From UBA1756 sp045222555 (GTDB taxonomy: Bacteria > Bacteroidota > Bacteroidia > Bacteroidales > WCHB1-69): 64,000 nt of DNA. Location: NCBI GenBank assembly GCA_045222555.1, contig JBGUYY010000097.1:283334-347333 (forward strand). The letters run 5' to 3'. Under the pieces are notes generated by a model. It saw nothing but the letters and a program-made list of their open reading frames with translations. It was not told the DNA's origin and ran no database searches. A program made the translations under genes and the position numbers. This document shows, piece after piece, positions 27,152 to 34,112 of the stretch. Position 1 is the first letter of the stretch, and each line of letters begins with the position of its first letter.

Positions 27152-27709
27152 CTAAAATGTATACCGTACTCCGGCATTCAAACTCCAGTCGAAGTAGTTC
27201 CATACGTTAGCATGGCCCCAATATTCTTCGCCAAAAAGCATACCATAACCAGGACGGAAATCCAACTGAAGGGTAAGAGGAATATTCAGCTTATACTCCA
27301 ATCCTAAAATGGCATTGATGCCGAATTTACCCAAATCCCAACCATGATGATAGTAATAGTAATCAACATGATGATAACGAGGATACCAGCCATTCCAGGA
27401 ATAGCCCAGACTTACACCACCACCGGCGAAACCATAGAGACCGGCCACGAAGTTACCTTCATACATGAAATTCGGATTCAACTCCAAATCCCAAATATTG
27501 ATACCTCGGATATTTTCACCATCGGTATGGGTGATTTTGGTGCCCAAATCCACTTGGATAGCGAAATGGTCGGTCACGAAGGTCTTGTACGAGAAGGCCT
27601 GCATAGAGCCAAGGGTACCACCGATGCTGTGTTGATAGGGAGCCTGCGCAAATGCGGCAGACACACAGAACATCACACTAAAAACTGCTAAAAAAAATTT
27701 CTTTTTCAT
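27152..27709 (-). CDS. Small outer-membrane beta-barrel protein
   Basis: 185 residues with a signal peptide cleaved near SAAFAQ. The mature chain alternates polar and aromatic residues in about eight strands and ends NYFDWSLNAGVRYTF, with a C-terminal Phe as in BamA-dependent barrels. A loop at about 105-125 is strikingly Tyr/His-rich (YPRYHHVDYYYYHHGWD), which could bind metal or lie at the membrane interface. No named family is recognised beyond general OmpW/OmpX-like barrels. It lies between the large T9SS gene and mutL, same strand, with no clear TAnnTTTG element in the 125-bp upstream gap. Confidence 0.8.
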   Translation of the reverse strand: MKKKFFLAVFSVMFCVSAAFAQAPYQHSIGGTLGSMQAFSYKTFVTDHFAIQVDLGTKITHTDGENIRGINIWDLELNPNFMYEGNFVAGLYGFAGGGVSLGYSWNGWYPRYHHVDYYYYHHGWDLGKFGINAILGLEYKLNIPLTLQLDFRPGYGMLFGEEYWGHANVWNYFDWSLNAGVRYTF

Positions 27710-27807
27710 AGTGATTTATTTTAAAGATTAATAATTGAAGATTTCAATGAACAATTGTTTTTATACAATCAACTATATATATTATTCAATAAATATAAAA
27801 CATAAAA

Positions 27808-27829
27808 AAAGACGCTTTTCAGCGTCTTT
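27808..27829 (-). terminator. Rho-independent terminator after the 871-residue T9SS gene
   Basis: A 9-bp stem (AAAGACGCT / AGCGTCTTT) with a 4-nt loop. On the minus strand it is followed by a run of seven T, 6 bp after the stop codon. Confidence 0.85.
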
Positions 27830-27834
27830 ATCTT

Positions 27835-30450
27835 TTACAAAACCAGGAGGCTTCCATGAAATTCATACTTCTTATCCTCTGTCTTTGGCTTGGCGAAAGC
27901 CCTCCATGTGAATTCGTTGTTAGCCGCCACCTTCCCGTTCACCGTGCCATCCCACTGGAAGTGAGGATCGGTGGAGTGGAACACCAACATACCCCAACGG
28001 TCGTAAATCCAGATTTCAAACTCGGTTACCAGACTCGGATCCGACATGAAGAAATGGTCGTTCACACCGTCATCGAAAGTGGAGGTGATACAGTTGGGGA
28101 AATAGAGGTTGAACGGGCAGCGCGGAATATCGATATTGGCTGACACCTCACACGGACCGTCATAGGCGCGCACATAATAGCGTCCATAGCCGTGAATCTG
28201 GATTTCAGAAGCGCTTTCGCCCGTACTCCACTGCAGGTGTGGGGCGTTGGTATGGGCGATGAGCGTTGTGCCCCCGTTTTCACAGAAATCCTCACCCTGA
28301 TCAATCGTAAGGGTAAGAGCCTCCTGCACACGGATCTCCACCTCATCGGCTCCAAAGCAGCCGGCTTCGTTGGTCACCGTCACCGAATAGGTACCCGACT
28401 GGTGTACGTCGATAGAGTGGGTGGTCTCGCCAGTGCTCCACGAATAAGTGCAATTGGCACCGTTGGTCACCGAAGGTCCGAGACGAATTGGGAATTCTGC
28501 GCTGCTGCAAAGCACCTTGTCGCTGCCCAAATTCACATTCGGAACTGTGGAATAGTTCAGATGCAGTTCCACAATACTATCGCAACCAGCAGCAGTGGCC
28601 ACTGTATCATGATAAACGCCCACTTGATTGTAGCTGCGGCCGTTGAACCAATAGGTCTCACCCGGACAAATGCTGGCATAAATCGGAATCGGGTCGGTGG
28701 GGACGATGGAGAGGTGCAGTTCGATGATGGAGTCACACTCACCGCCGGTCGCGATGGTATCGAGATACACTCCCGGCTCATCCAAAATACGTCCGTAAAA
28801 ATCGTAGGTACCGCCAGCACACAACGCCACATTCACCGGGATCGGATCCGGCGGCGGAATCACCACTACCGTGCGTAAGGTGTCGTAAATGTCGCCAAAA
28901 CAGTTATCCTGTCCCACACGCTCCACAACAGCCATCACGTTGAAAGTACCATCACTATCGTATGAATGAACAGTCGGATTGGTATTGCTGGTAGCACCGT
29001 CACCGAAATACCAGGTGATACTGTTGTAGGGGTAGTTCAGCTGGACCTCAAATTCGATATTACGGTTGGCACAATAGGTACAGTTATCTGGAAGGTCAGC
29101 CGTATTGACATGGTTAACAAACATGTTGGAGGTAAGGTTGATAGCACTTGAACCCACAGAGTAGGCGTAAGAGGTCACATCATGCAAACCATATACGTGC
29201 GCCACTAAACCGCTGTCACACTGCAAAGTGTGGGTAGCATGAGAGATGGCGATGCGAGCAAACGAATAGGTAGCATTGCCTGTCAGCGTGGTGAACTGCC
29301 CACTCACATTACTGCCATCCAATCGCACCGACGCGACATTATCGGTACGAGTGACCACATTGACATAATGATTGTTAGTATAGTCGGTATATTCGTATGT
29401 TCCGAATGTTATCTTTTTGATATTCTGCTCAATAGGAGCAATATACACCATAGAAGGGTCGCCTGAACCGCCGCCACAACTCTGTCCTGTAACGTAGAGG
29501 TAGCAAACTGCCGGACCGGAAGTCTCAATATAGCAGGAACCCTCGCTGGAAGTGATTTCAAAATTATAGGTGCCACCTGCGTTGAGGTTGGCTACAACAG
29601 TGCCGTTCTTCGTAACAGAGGTACCGGCATTCAAAGCCGTGACTCTCACCACGTCTTTGGTACGGGTCTGTGAAGTAGTAACAGCAAAATGGCTACCCCA
29701 ATAGATAATGGGGATCATCGGTTCGTAGATATGGTCGCAGTAGGTGCAGCCTGCCGGAGCCTGCGCGCACTTGCCGCCCGCAAACACAGCAATTCTCTTG
29801 CAGTCCTGTGTGCGAATATGAGTGCCTGAAAGACTTGCCGTAGCGGAAGAGGTGGTGAACTGATACGCCTGTCCAGCATTCAGCGTAACCAGCTGTGTGC
29901 TGCCAGCCGACCATCCGTTAGAGGTGGGCGACGTGGGAGTCACCTCCACAATGGTGTTGTTTTCCGTGGCTAACAGCAACACTGAGCTGCCGTTCAATCC
30001 AGGAGGAATCGTCTCAATCATGTACTCATCACTCAACGTGCTGGTGGGAAGCAGATGACCGCCGTCGAAAGAGGCATGTTTGTAGTTCATAGAATAGGCC
30101 GAAATGGTATCGCTAGCCACCAAATGACAGCCAATATTGTAGGCAGTACCATCTGATCCGGAAAGATAGCCCTGCGCAAATGGGATGTCAACATCCACAC
30201 GCCCGCCTGCCGGGATTGACACACTGGTCTGCCAACCCGTGTTCGGGTTCTGCACGATGACACTACATGCACGCTCCGCCGACAGAATCAAGCAGGTCTG
30301 CGTGGGTGAACCATCATTGTTGTTCATGAATGCAAACCAGAAGTCAGTGCCTTGCGTGGAGGCGTTCTGGGCAAACGACGGCTGCAATCCCAACCATGCA
30401 AAAAGCACAATTGCAACCGCCACAGGAATATGAATAATATGCTTTAACAT
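27835..30450 (-). CDS. Large secreted adhesin-like protein with T9SS type B (gliding-motility-associated) C-terminal domain
   Basis: 871 residues. Signal peptide about 1-28 (AWLGLQPSFAQ). Residues about 30-400 begin STQGTDFWFAFMNNN and contain GYLSGSDGTAYNIGCHLVAS and TRTKDVVRVTALNAGTSV, resembling IgGFc-binding-protein-type N-terminal domains. A PKD domain (about 445-540) has YFGDGATSNTNPTVHSYDSDG. Two GCDSIVELHL-type modules follow (about 545-640), then two Ig-like segments with YSWSTGETTHSID and LQWSTGESASEIQ. The C-terminus (NLYFPNCITSTFDDGVNDHF ... IWIYDRWGMLVFHSTDP ... WDGTVNGKVAANNEF) is a CHU_C/T9SS type B domain. It should be displayed on the cell surface. Confidence 0.88.
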   Translation of the reverse strand: MLKHIIHIPVAVAIVLFAWLGLQPSFAQNASTQGTDFWFAFMNNNDGSPTQTCLILSAERACSVIVQNPNTGWQTSVSIPAGGRVDVDIPFAQGYLSGSDGTAYNIGCHLVASDTISAYSMNYKHASFDGGHLLPTSTLSDEYMIETIPPGLNGSSVLLLATENNTIVEVTPTSPTSNGWSAGSTQLVTLNAGQAYQFTTSSATASLSGTHIRTQDCKRIAVFAGGKCAQAPAGCTYCDHIYEPMIPIIYWGSHFAVTTSQTRTKDVVRVTALNAGTSVTKNGTVVANLNAGGTYNFEITSSEGSCYIETSGPAVCYLYVTGQSCGGGSGDPSMVYIAPIEQNIKKITFGTYEYTDYTNNHYVNVVTRTDNVASVRLDGSNVSGQFTTLTGNATYSFARIAISHATHTLQCDSGLVAHVYGLHDVTSYAYSVGSSAINLTSNMFVNHVNTADLPDNCTYCANRNIEFEVQLNYPYNSITWYFGDGATSNTNPTVHSYDSDGTFNVMAVVERVGQDNCFGDIYDTLRTVVVIPPPDPIPVNVALCAGGTYDFYGRILDEPGVYLDTIATGGECDSIIELHLSIVPTDPIPIYASICPGETYWFNGRSYNQVGVYHDTVATAAGCDSIVELHLNYSTVPNVNLGSDKVLCSSAEFPIRLGPSVTNGANCTYSWSTGETTHSIDVHQSGTYSVTVTNEAGCFGADEVEIRVQEALTLTIDQGEDFCENGGTTLIAHTNAPHLQWSTGESASEIQIHGYGRYYVRAYDGPCEVSANIDIPRCPFNLYFPNCITSTFDDGVNDHFFMSDPSLVTEFEIWIYDRWGMLVFHSTDPHFQWDGTVNGKVAANNEFTWRAFAKPKTEDKKYEFHGSLLVL

Positions 30451-30481
30451 ACCAATATAGGATTACTCTAATATTAACCTA

Positions 30482-30489
30482 CAAAAATA
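30482..30489 (-). promoter_or_regulatory. -7 promoter element (TATTTTTG) for the 871-residue T9SS gene
   Basis: TAnnTTTG on the minus strand, 32 bp before the start at 30450. It lacks the trailing C. Confidence 0.55.
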
Positions 30490-30534
30490 CAAAAAAAATG
30501 TTGCCCGTCCGCAAAAGAAAATAAAAATTATAAC

Positions 30535-31128
30535 TTACTCTGCAACAACTTCTTGCAACATTCCCCACAACAAACAGGTAGGCAATCCCATGACATTGTA
30601 GAACGAACCATTGACAGATTCCACGCCCACATAGCCAATCCACTCCTGGATGCCGTACGCGCCGGCCTTGTCGTTCGGGTGAAAATGACGGATATAATGC
30701 CACAACTCATCATCGCTGAAAGCACGGAAACGCACCTGTGTCTCACTATGGCGGGTGGCACAATACCGACGGGTTCGTACCGACACGCCACTCATCACAG
30801 TGTGCTCCCTGCCCGACAGCTGCCGCAACATACGGAACGCCTCCTCATCGCTGGCAGGCTTCTCCAAAATATCATCATCGGCCACCACGATCGTGTCGCT
30901 GGCAATGAAAAGTGCGTTTTCTGGAAACTGTTCCAGATTGATAGATAGGATTTTAAGTCTTGACAAATGTTCCACCACCTGCGCTGGCGTACACCCTTCC
31001 GGATGCACCTCCTTGACATGCGTGGGCATCACCTCAAAGTCGAAACCCATACCGGCCAGCAACTCCCTGCGGCGCGGCGACTGCGAAGCCAAATAGATTT
31101 TATATTTTTTAATTTCTTCCAATAACAT
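30535..31128 (-). CDS. maf: Maf-family nucleoside triphosphate pyrophosphatase
   Basis: 197 residues. The substrate loop is ASQSPRRRELL (residues 14-24), with the catalytic Asp in ASDTIVV, GREHTVMSGV and the KAGAYGIQEWIG block. The enzyme hydrolyses non-canonical or pyrimidine nucleotides (dTTP, UTP and modified forms) to the monophosphate, a house-cleaning role. It is downstream of miaA on the same strand (80-bp gap) and probably ends that transcript. Subgroup (YhdE versus YceF) is not separated by eye; the sequence looks closer to YhdE. Confidence 0.93.
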   Translation of the reverse strand: MLLEEIKKYKIYLASQSPRRRELLAGMGFDFEVMPTHVKEVHPEGCTPAQVVEHLSRLKILSINLEQFPENALFIASDTIVVADDDILEKPASDEEAFRMLRQLSGREHTVMSGVSVRTRRYCATRHSETQVRFRAFSDDELWHYIRHFHPNDKAGAYGIQEWIGYVGVESVNGSFYNVMGLPTCLLWGMLQEVVAE

Positions 31129-31208
31129 AACTCATCAAAATATTCTTGCTGAAACATCTCAGCCAATAATTGTTAATTGTTCATTGTAAATTGTACCTTT
31201 TCACCCCC

Positions 31209-32084
31209 TTACACATCTACCCACTGATAACTCCCGTCCCGTTTGAACCAGGTCATCTGCCGCTTGGCATAACGGCGAGTGTGGGTTTGTATGTCGGTAA
31301 TGGCCTGTTCGAGGGTGAGTTTTCCGTCGAAATAGTCGAAAAGTTCTTTGTAGCCGACGGTATTGAGGGCATTGAGGTGGCGGTAGGGACAGAGAGCGCG
31401 GGCTTCTTCCAACAGACCCTGCTCTATCATGAGGGGGACGCGGCGGTTGATGCGGTCGAAAAGCTCCTCGCGGGGGCGCGACAGGCAGAGCTTTACCACA
31501 TCGAAGTCTCTGGTTTTGCGGTTGTTGGTGAGATGGTCAGAATAGGGACGGCCGGTTTGCAGCGACACCTCCACGGCGCGCATCATGCGTTTGTGGTCGG
31601 CGAGGTTGCAGCGGTCGTAGTAAACCGGGTCGAGGCGGCGCAGCTGGGCTCGGAGACCGGCCACCCCTTCCTGTTGGAACAGATCGTGCACGTAGCCGCG
31701 GGTCTGCTCGTCGGGGTCGGGCAGGTCGTCGATGCCGTGGCACACCGCATCGATGTACATGCCGGAGCCGCCGGCCATCACCACCACACGGTGGCGGGAG
31801 AACAGCTCAGGCAGCAAGGCCAAAACGTCCTGCTCGAAACGCGACACGCTATAATAATCCTGTATGGAAAGATGCCCGACAAAGTAGTGTTGTACCTGTG
31901 CCAGTTCCTCCTCCGTGGGGGCGGCCGTACCGATTTTCATCTCACGGTAAAACTGCCGCGAATCTGCCGAAAGCACGACAGATTCGCAGTCTATGGCCGT
32001 CTGTATCGCAAATTGCGTCTTCCCGACCGCAGTCGGTCCCGCAATCACGAGCAGCGTAGGACGATTAAAGGTCTGTAAATTCAC
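31209..32084 (-). CDS. miaA: tRNA dimethylallyltransferase
   Basis: 291 residues starting at a GTG; no ATG exists before the P-loop GPTAVGKT (16-23). Family hallmarks present are LSADSRQFYREMKIGTAAPT, GGSGMYIDAV and the C-terminal RRYAKRQMTWFKRD. MiaA adds a dimethylallyl group to N6 of A37 in tRNAs reading UNN codons. The start overlaps the 3' end of the pRiA4b-ORF3-like gene by 20 bp, so translation is probably coupled. With trmO, ileS and glyS also present, the window is rich in tRNA-related genes, but they are not in one operon. Confidence 0.95.
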   Translation of the reverse strand: MNLQTFNRPTLLVIAGPTAVGKTQFAIQTAIDCESVVLSADSRQFYREMKIGTAAPTEEELAQVQHYFVGHLSIQDYYSVSRFEQDVLALLPELFSRHRVVVMAGGSGMYIDAVCHGIDDLPDPDEQTRGYVHDLFQQEGVAGLRAQLRRLDPVYYDRCNLADHKRMMRAVEVSLQTGRPYSDHLTNNRKTRDFDVVKLCLSRPREELFDRINRRVPLMIEQGLLEEARALCPYRHLNALNTVGYKELFDYFDGKLTLEQAITDIQTHTRRYAKRQMTWFKRDGSYQWVDV

Positions 32085-32658
32085 TTAATCCATTCAAGTC
32101 AAGATCATCATAGCCTTCCTCAAAACCTCCGCCCATGTCATCCTCTTCCTCCAGCAGCTCATCAAAGCCATCGTCGGGATTAGGAAGCGGATTTTGCTTC
32201 ACCTGCTTGGGAAGTTCCTTTTCCTTGTGAGTGCAACGCGGGAAATCCTTGCCATCCTCCGTCTGCAGCACTTTCAGCAGCTCAATATAGAACACCTTAG
32301 GATTCAGAAAGTCGTACTCATACATGATATGCTGGTGCGGATCGGTGATATACTCCTTCAGCAGCGATTCCTTCATCACGGAGATGGGCAGCTTCGAGCG
32401 AAGTGAAAATTCATCACCCTCCTCATATTCAGGCTCTTCTTTCTCACTATCATCCCCCATATCCATCAATGAGATCTCCTTCTGCTTGTTCCATTTGGAG
32501 TCGCAGATATAGAAAGAAGCGAGTTCCTGTCCGTCGAGACCGATGGATGAGAGCAGGATTTTATGGAAGCTCTCGAAATTGTCGTTGGAAAGGATTTCAA
32601 TATCCCTCACAAAATCCTCCACTTCGTCGTAATAGACCCTGAATTTGTAGTAATACAT
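32065..32658 (-). CDS. pRiA4b ORF-3-like (IS1096 TnpR-like) family protein
   Basis: 197 residues. MYYYKFRVYYDEVEDFVRDI, the FESFHKILLSSIGLDGQELA segment, ASFYICDSKWNKQKEISLMD, and HIMYEYDFLNPKVFYIELLK follow the pRiA4b ORF-3 fold pattern. The C-terminal 50 residues are very acidic and disordered (ELLEEEDDMGGGFEEGYDDL). The family name comes from plasmid and transposon passengers, but chromosomal copies next to miaA suggest a housekeeping role. No transposase or inverted repeats are seen here. It overlaps miaA by 20 bp. Function unknown. Confidence 0.8.
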   Translation of the reverse strand: MYYYKFRVYYDEVEDFVRDIEILSNDNFESFHKILLSSIGLDGQELASFYICDSKWNKQKEISLMDMGDDSEKEEPEYEEGDEFSLRSKLPISVMKESLLKEYITDPHQHIMYEYDFLNPKVFYIELLKVLQTEDGKDFPRCTHKEKELPKQVKQNPLPNPDDGFDELLEEEDDMGGGFEEGYDDLDLNGLSEFTDL

Positions 32659-32703
32659 GATGACAAAGGTTAAAAGGTTAATGCAATGATGTGTCGGAAA
32701 GGA

Positions 32704-33414
32704 TTACTCCATGTTGGTGAAGACGTTGGTGACATCCTCGTCATCCTCAATCTTCTCCAAGAGTTTCTCCACCTCCTCGCGCTGCTCGTCGGTGAGTTTT
32801 TTGAGGTCGTGGGGAATTCTTTCGAACTTGAAGCTCTTGATTTCAAAGCCGTTATCCTCGAAATATTTCTGCATCGGACCAAAGCTCTGGAAATCGGCAT
32901 AGGCCACGATTTCGTCGCCGTCGAGGAATATTTCGTCGCAGCCGCAGTCAATCAGTTCGAGCTCCAGCTCCTCAATGTCGGTGCCAGGTTTGTTGACAAC
33001 TACGAAGTTGCACTTCCGGTCGAAGAGGAAGTCGTGCATGTTGGGGCTTCCGAACGAGCCGCCGAGCTTGTTGAAGTAGCTGCGGAGGTTCGCGACGGTA
33101 CGCTGGTTGTTGTCGGTGGCAGCCTCAATCACCACAGCGATGCCGTGGGGGGCGGTACCGGCATATACCAGTTCCTTGTAGTCGGAGGTGTCCTTCTCGA
33201 AAGCGCGTTTGATAGCTCTTTCGATATTGTCTTTCGGCATATTTTCGGAACGTGCGTTCTGGATCAGCAGACGCAGCTTCGAATTGGTGTCGGGATCGGG
33301 ACCGCCAGCTTTGGCAGCCATCGTAATTTCCTTACCCAGTCGGGTGAACACGCGTGCCATGTTCCCCCATCTTTTCAGTTTTCTTGCTTTTCTGTATTCA
33401 AATGCTCGACCCAT
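32704..33414 (-). CDS. yebC: YebC/PmpR family protein
   Basis: 236 residues. The start GRAFEYRKARKLKRWGNMAR, then FTRLGKEITMAAKAGGPDPD, LRLLIQNARSENMPKDNIER and the central AGTAPHGIAVVIEAATDNNQ are unmistakable. YebC-family proteins were described as transcriptional regulators, and more recent work ties some members to relief of ribosome stalling at proline stretches. Which role applies is not readable here. It has its own promoter and is divergent from a lipoprotein gene; the pRiA4b-like gene follows 45 bp downstream. Confidence 0.95.
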   Translation of the reverse strand: MGRAFEYRKARKLKRWGNMARVFTRLGKEITMAAKAGGPDPDTNSKLRLLIQNARSENMPKDNIERAIKRAFEKDTSDYKELVYAGTAPHGIAVVIEAATDNNQRTVANLRSYFNKLGGSFGSPNMHDFLFDRKCNFVVVNKPGTDIEELELELIDCGCDEIFLDGDEIVAYADFQSFGPMQKYFEDNGFEIKSFKFERIPHDLKKLTDEQREEVEKLLEKIEDDEDVTNVFTNME

Positions 33415-33447
33415 AGTATAAGTTTTTGGTGTGTTAAAAAATCGGGT

Positions 33448-33456
33448 GCAAATTTA
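33448..33456 (-). promoter_or_regulatory. -7 promoter element (TAAATTTGC) for yebC
   Basis: TAnnTTTG plus C on the minus strand, 34 bp before the yebC start; half of a divergent pair with 33483-33491. Confidence 0.65.
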
Positions 33457-33482
33457 CACACTTTTTTTGGAAAAATAAATTG

Positions 33483-33491
33483 TATTTTTGC
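33483..33491 (+). promoter_or_regulatory. -7 promoter element (TATTTTTGC) for the 175-residue lipoprotein
   Basis: TAnnTTTG plus C, 26 bp before the ATG at 33517. It lies inside a longer in-frame ORF and so supports the short start. Confidence 0.65.
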
Positions 33492-33516
33492 ACCGTCATT
33501 CAAAAATTTTGAAATC

Positions 33517-34044
33517 ATGAAAAAAATCATCCTTCTGAGCATACTCGCCATCGCCCTGACAGGCTGTCACACTGCCAAAAAAACGGCTAAAAACGACGCC
33601 CAAGACACTCCCTCGAAGCAGCAAAACAACACCGCCCCCGCTACTGCTGCCATTCCCTCACCACCTACCTATATTTATAAAACGCGCAACGATTATTCAC
33701 AAAACGTGCCCGTAGGCTATGCCGACAAACGCATCACCTCCTTCCCCGCCCCTACCGATCTGAAAACCGGCGGAAAATTGGCAACCCCCACTGCCCTGCG
33801 CGACGGCTACTGGCTCGACAACCGCGGCATCTCCGCCAACATCGCCTTCCTCTCCTATACCTACGAGGAGTACGCCAGCCTGCCTACCGTTCCTAACGAC
33901 CTGTACCAAAGACTGCTCGACACCGACCCACTGCTCGAAATGTGGGACTGCGGACCGCGCCACACCTTCGACAACGCCGCCAAGGAAATCAATAAACTCA
34001 TCCAAGAAAACCAACTGGACACCCGCTGCAAGAGGGTGAAATAA
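33517..34044 (+). CDS. Lipoprotein of unknown function
   Basis: 175 residues from the ATG at 33517. The frame is open far upstream to 32686, but that part is antisense to yebC, and a promoter precedes 33517. The lipobox is LTGC (MKKIILLSILAIALTGC). A Thr/Ala/Pro-rich linker (about 20-50) precedes a compact domain with YKTRNDYSQNVPVGYADKRI, GYWLDNRGISANIAFLSYTY and a C-terminal helix ending DTRCKRVK. No known family recognised. Convergent with the DUF748 gene. Confidence 0.75.
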   Translation: MKKIILLSILAIALTGCHTAKKTAKNDAQDTPSKQQNNTAPATAAIPSPPTYIYKTRNDYSQNVPVGYADKRITSFPAPTDLKTGGKLATPTALRDGYWLDNRGISANIAFLSYTYEEYASLPTVPNDLYQRLLDTDPLLEMWDCGPRHTFDNAAKEINKLIQENQLDTRCKRVK

Positions 34045-34049
34045 AATGA

Positions 34050-34075
34050 GGGCTGACGACTCACAGTCCCAGCCC
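34050..34075. terminator. Probable bidirectional terminator hairpin
   Basis: An outer stem GGGCTG / CAGCCC encloses an inner GACT / AGTC stem. It lies between two convergent genes. The T tracts are modest on both sides, so termination strength is uncertain. Confidence 0.5.
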
Positions 34076-34079
34076 CCAA

Positions 34080-34110
34080 TTTTCAATTCTCAGTTTTCAA
34101 TTTTCAATTC
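34080..34110. repeat. AATTTTCAATT-type short intergenic repeats
   Basis: Several back-to-back copies of TTTTCAATT(C/T). The reverse complement closely resembles the AATTGAAAACTGAAAATTGA stretch just after the gcvP stop (about 22449-22470). Confidence 0.5.
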
Positions 34111-34112
34111 CC

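Noticed and set aside
32065..32658. Possible mobile element, because the family is called IS1096 TnpR-like
   Set aside because: No transposase, terminal inverted repeats or target duplication are visible; neighbours are housekeeping genes.
32686..33516. Long 5' extension of the lipoprotein frame at 33517
   Set aside because: It is antisense to yebC. A -7 promoter at 33483 and a clean lipoprotein signal at 33517 fix the real start.
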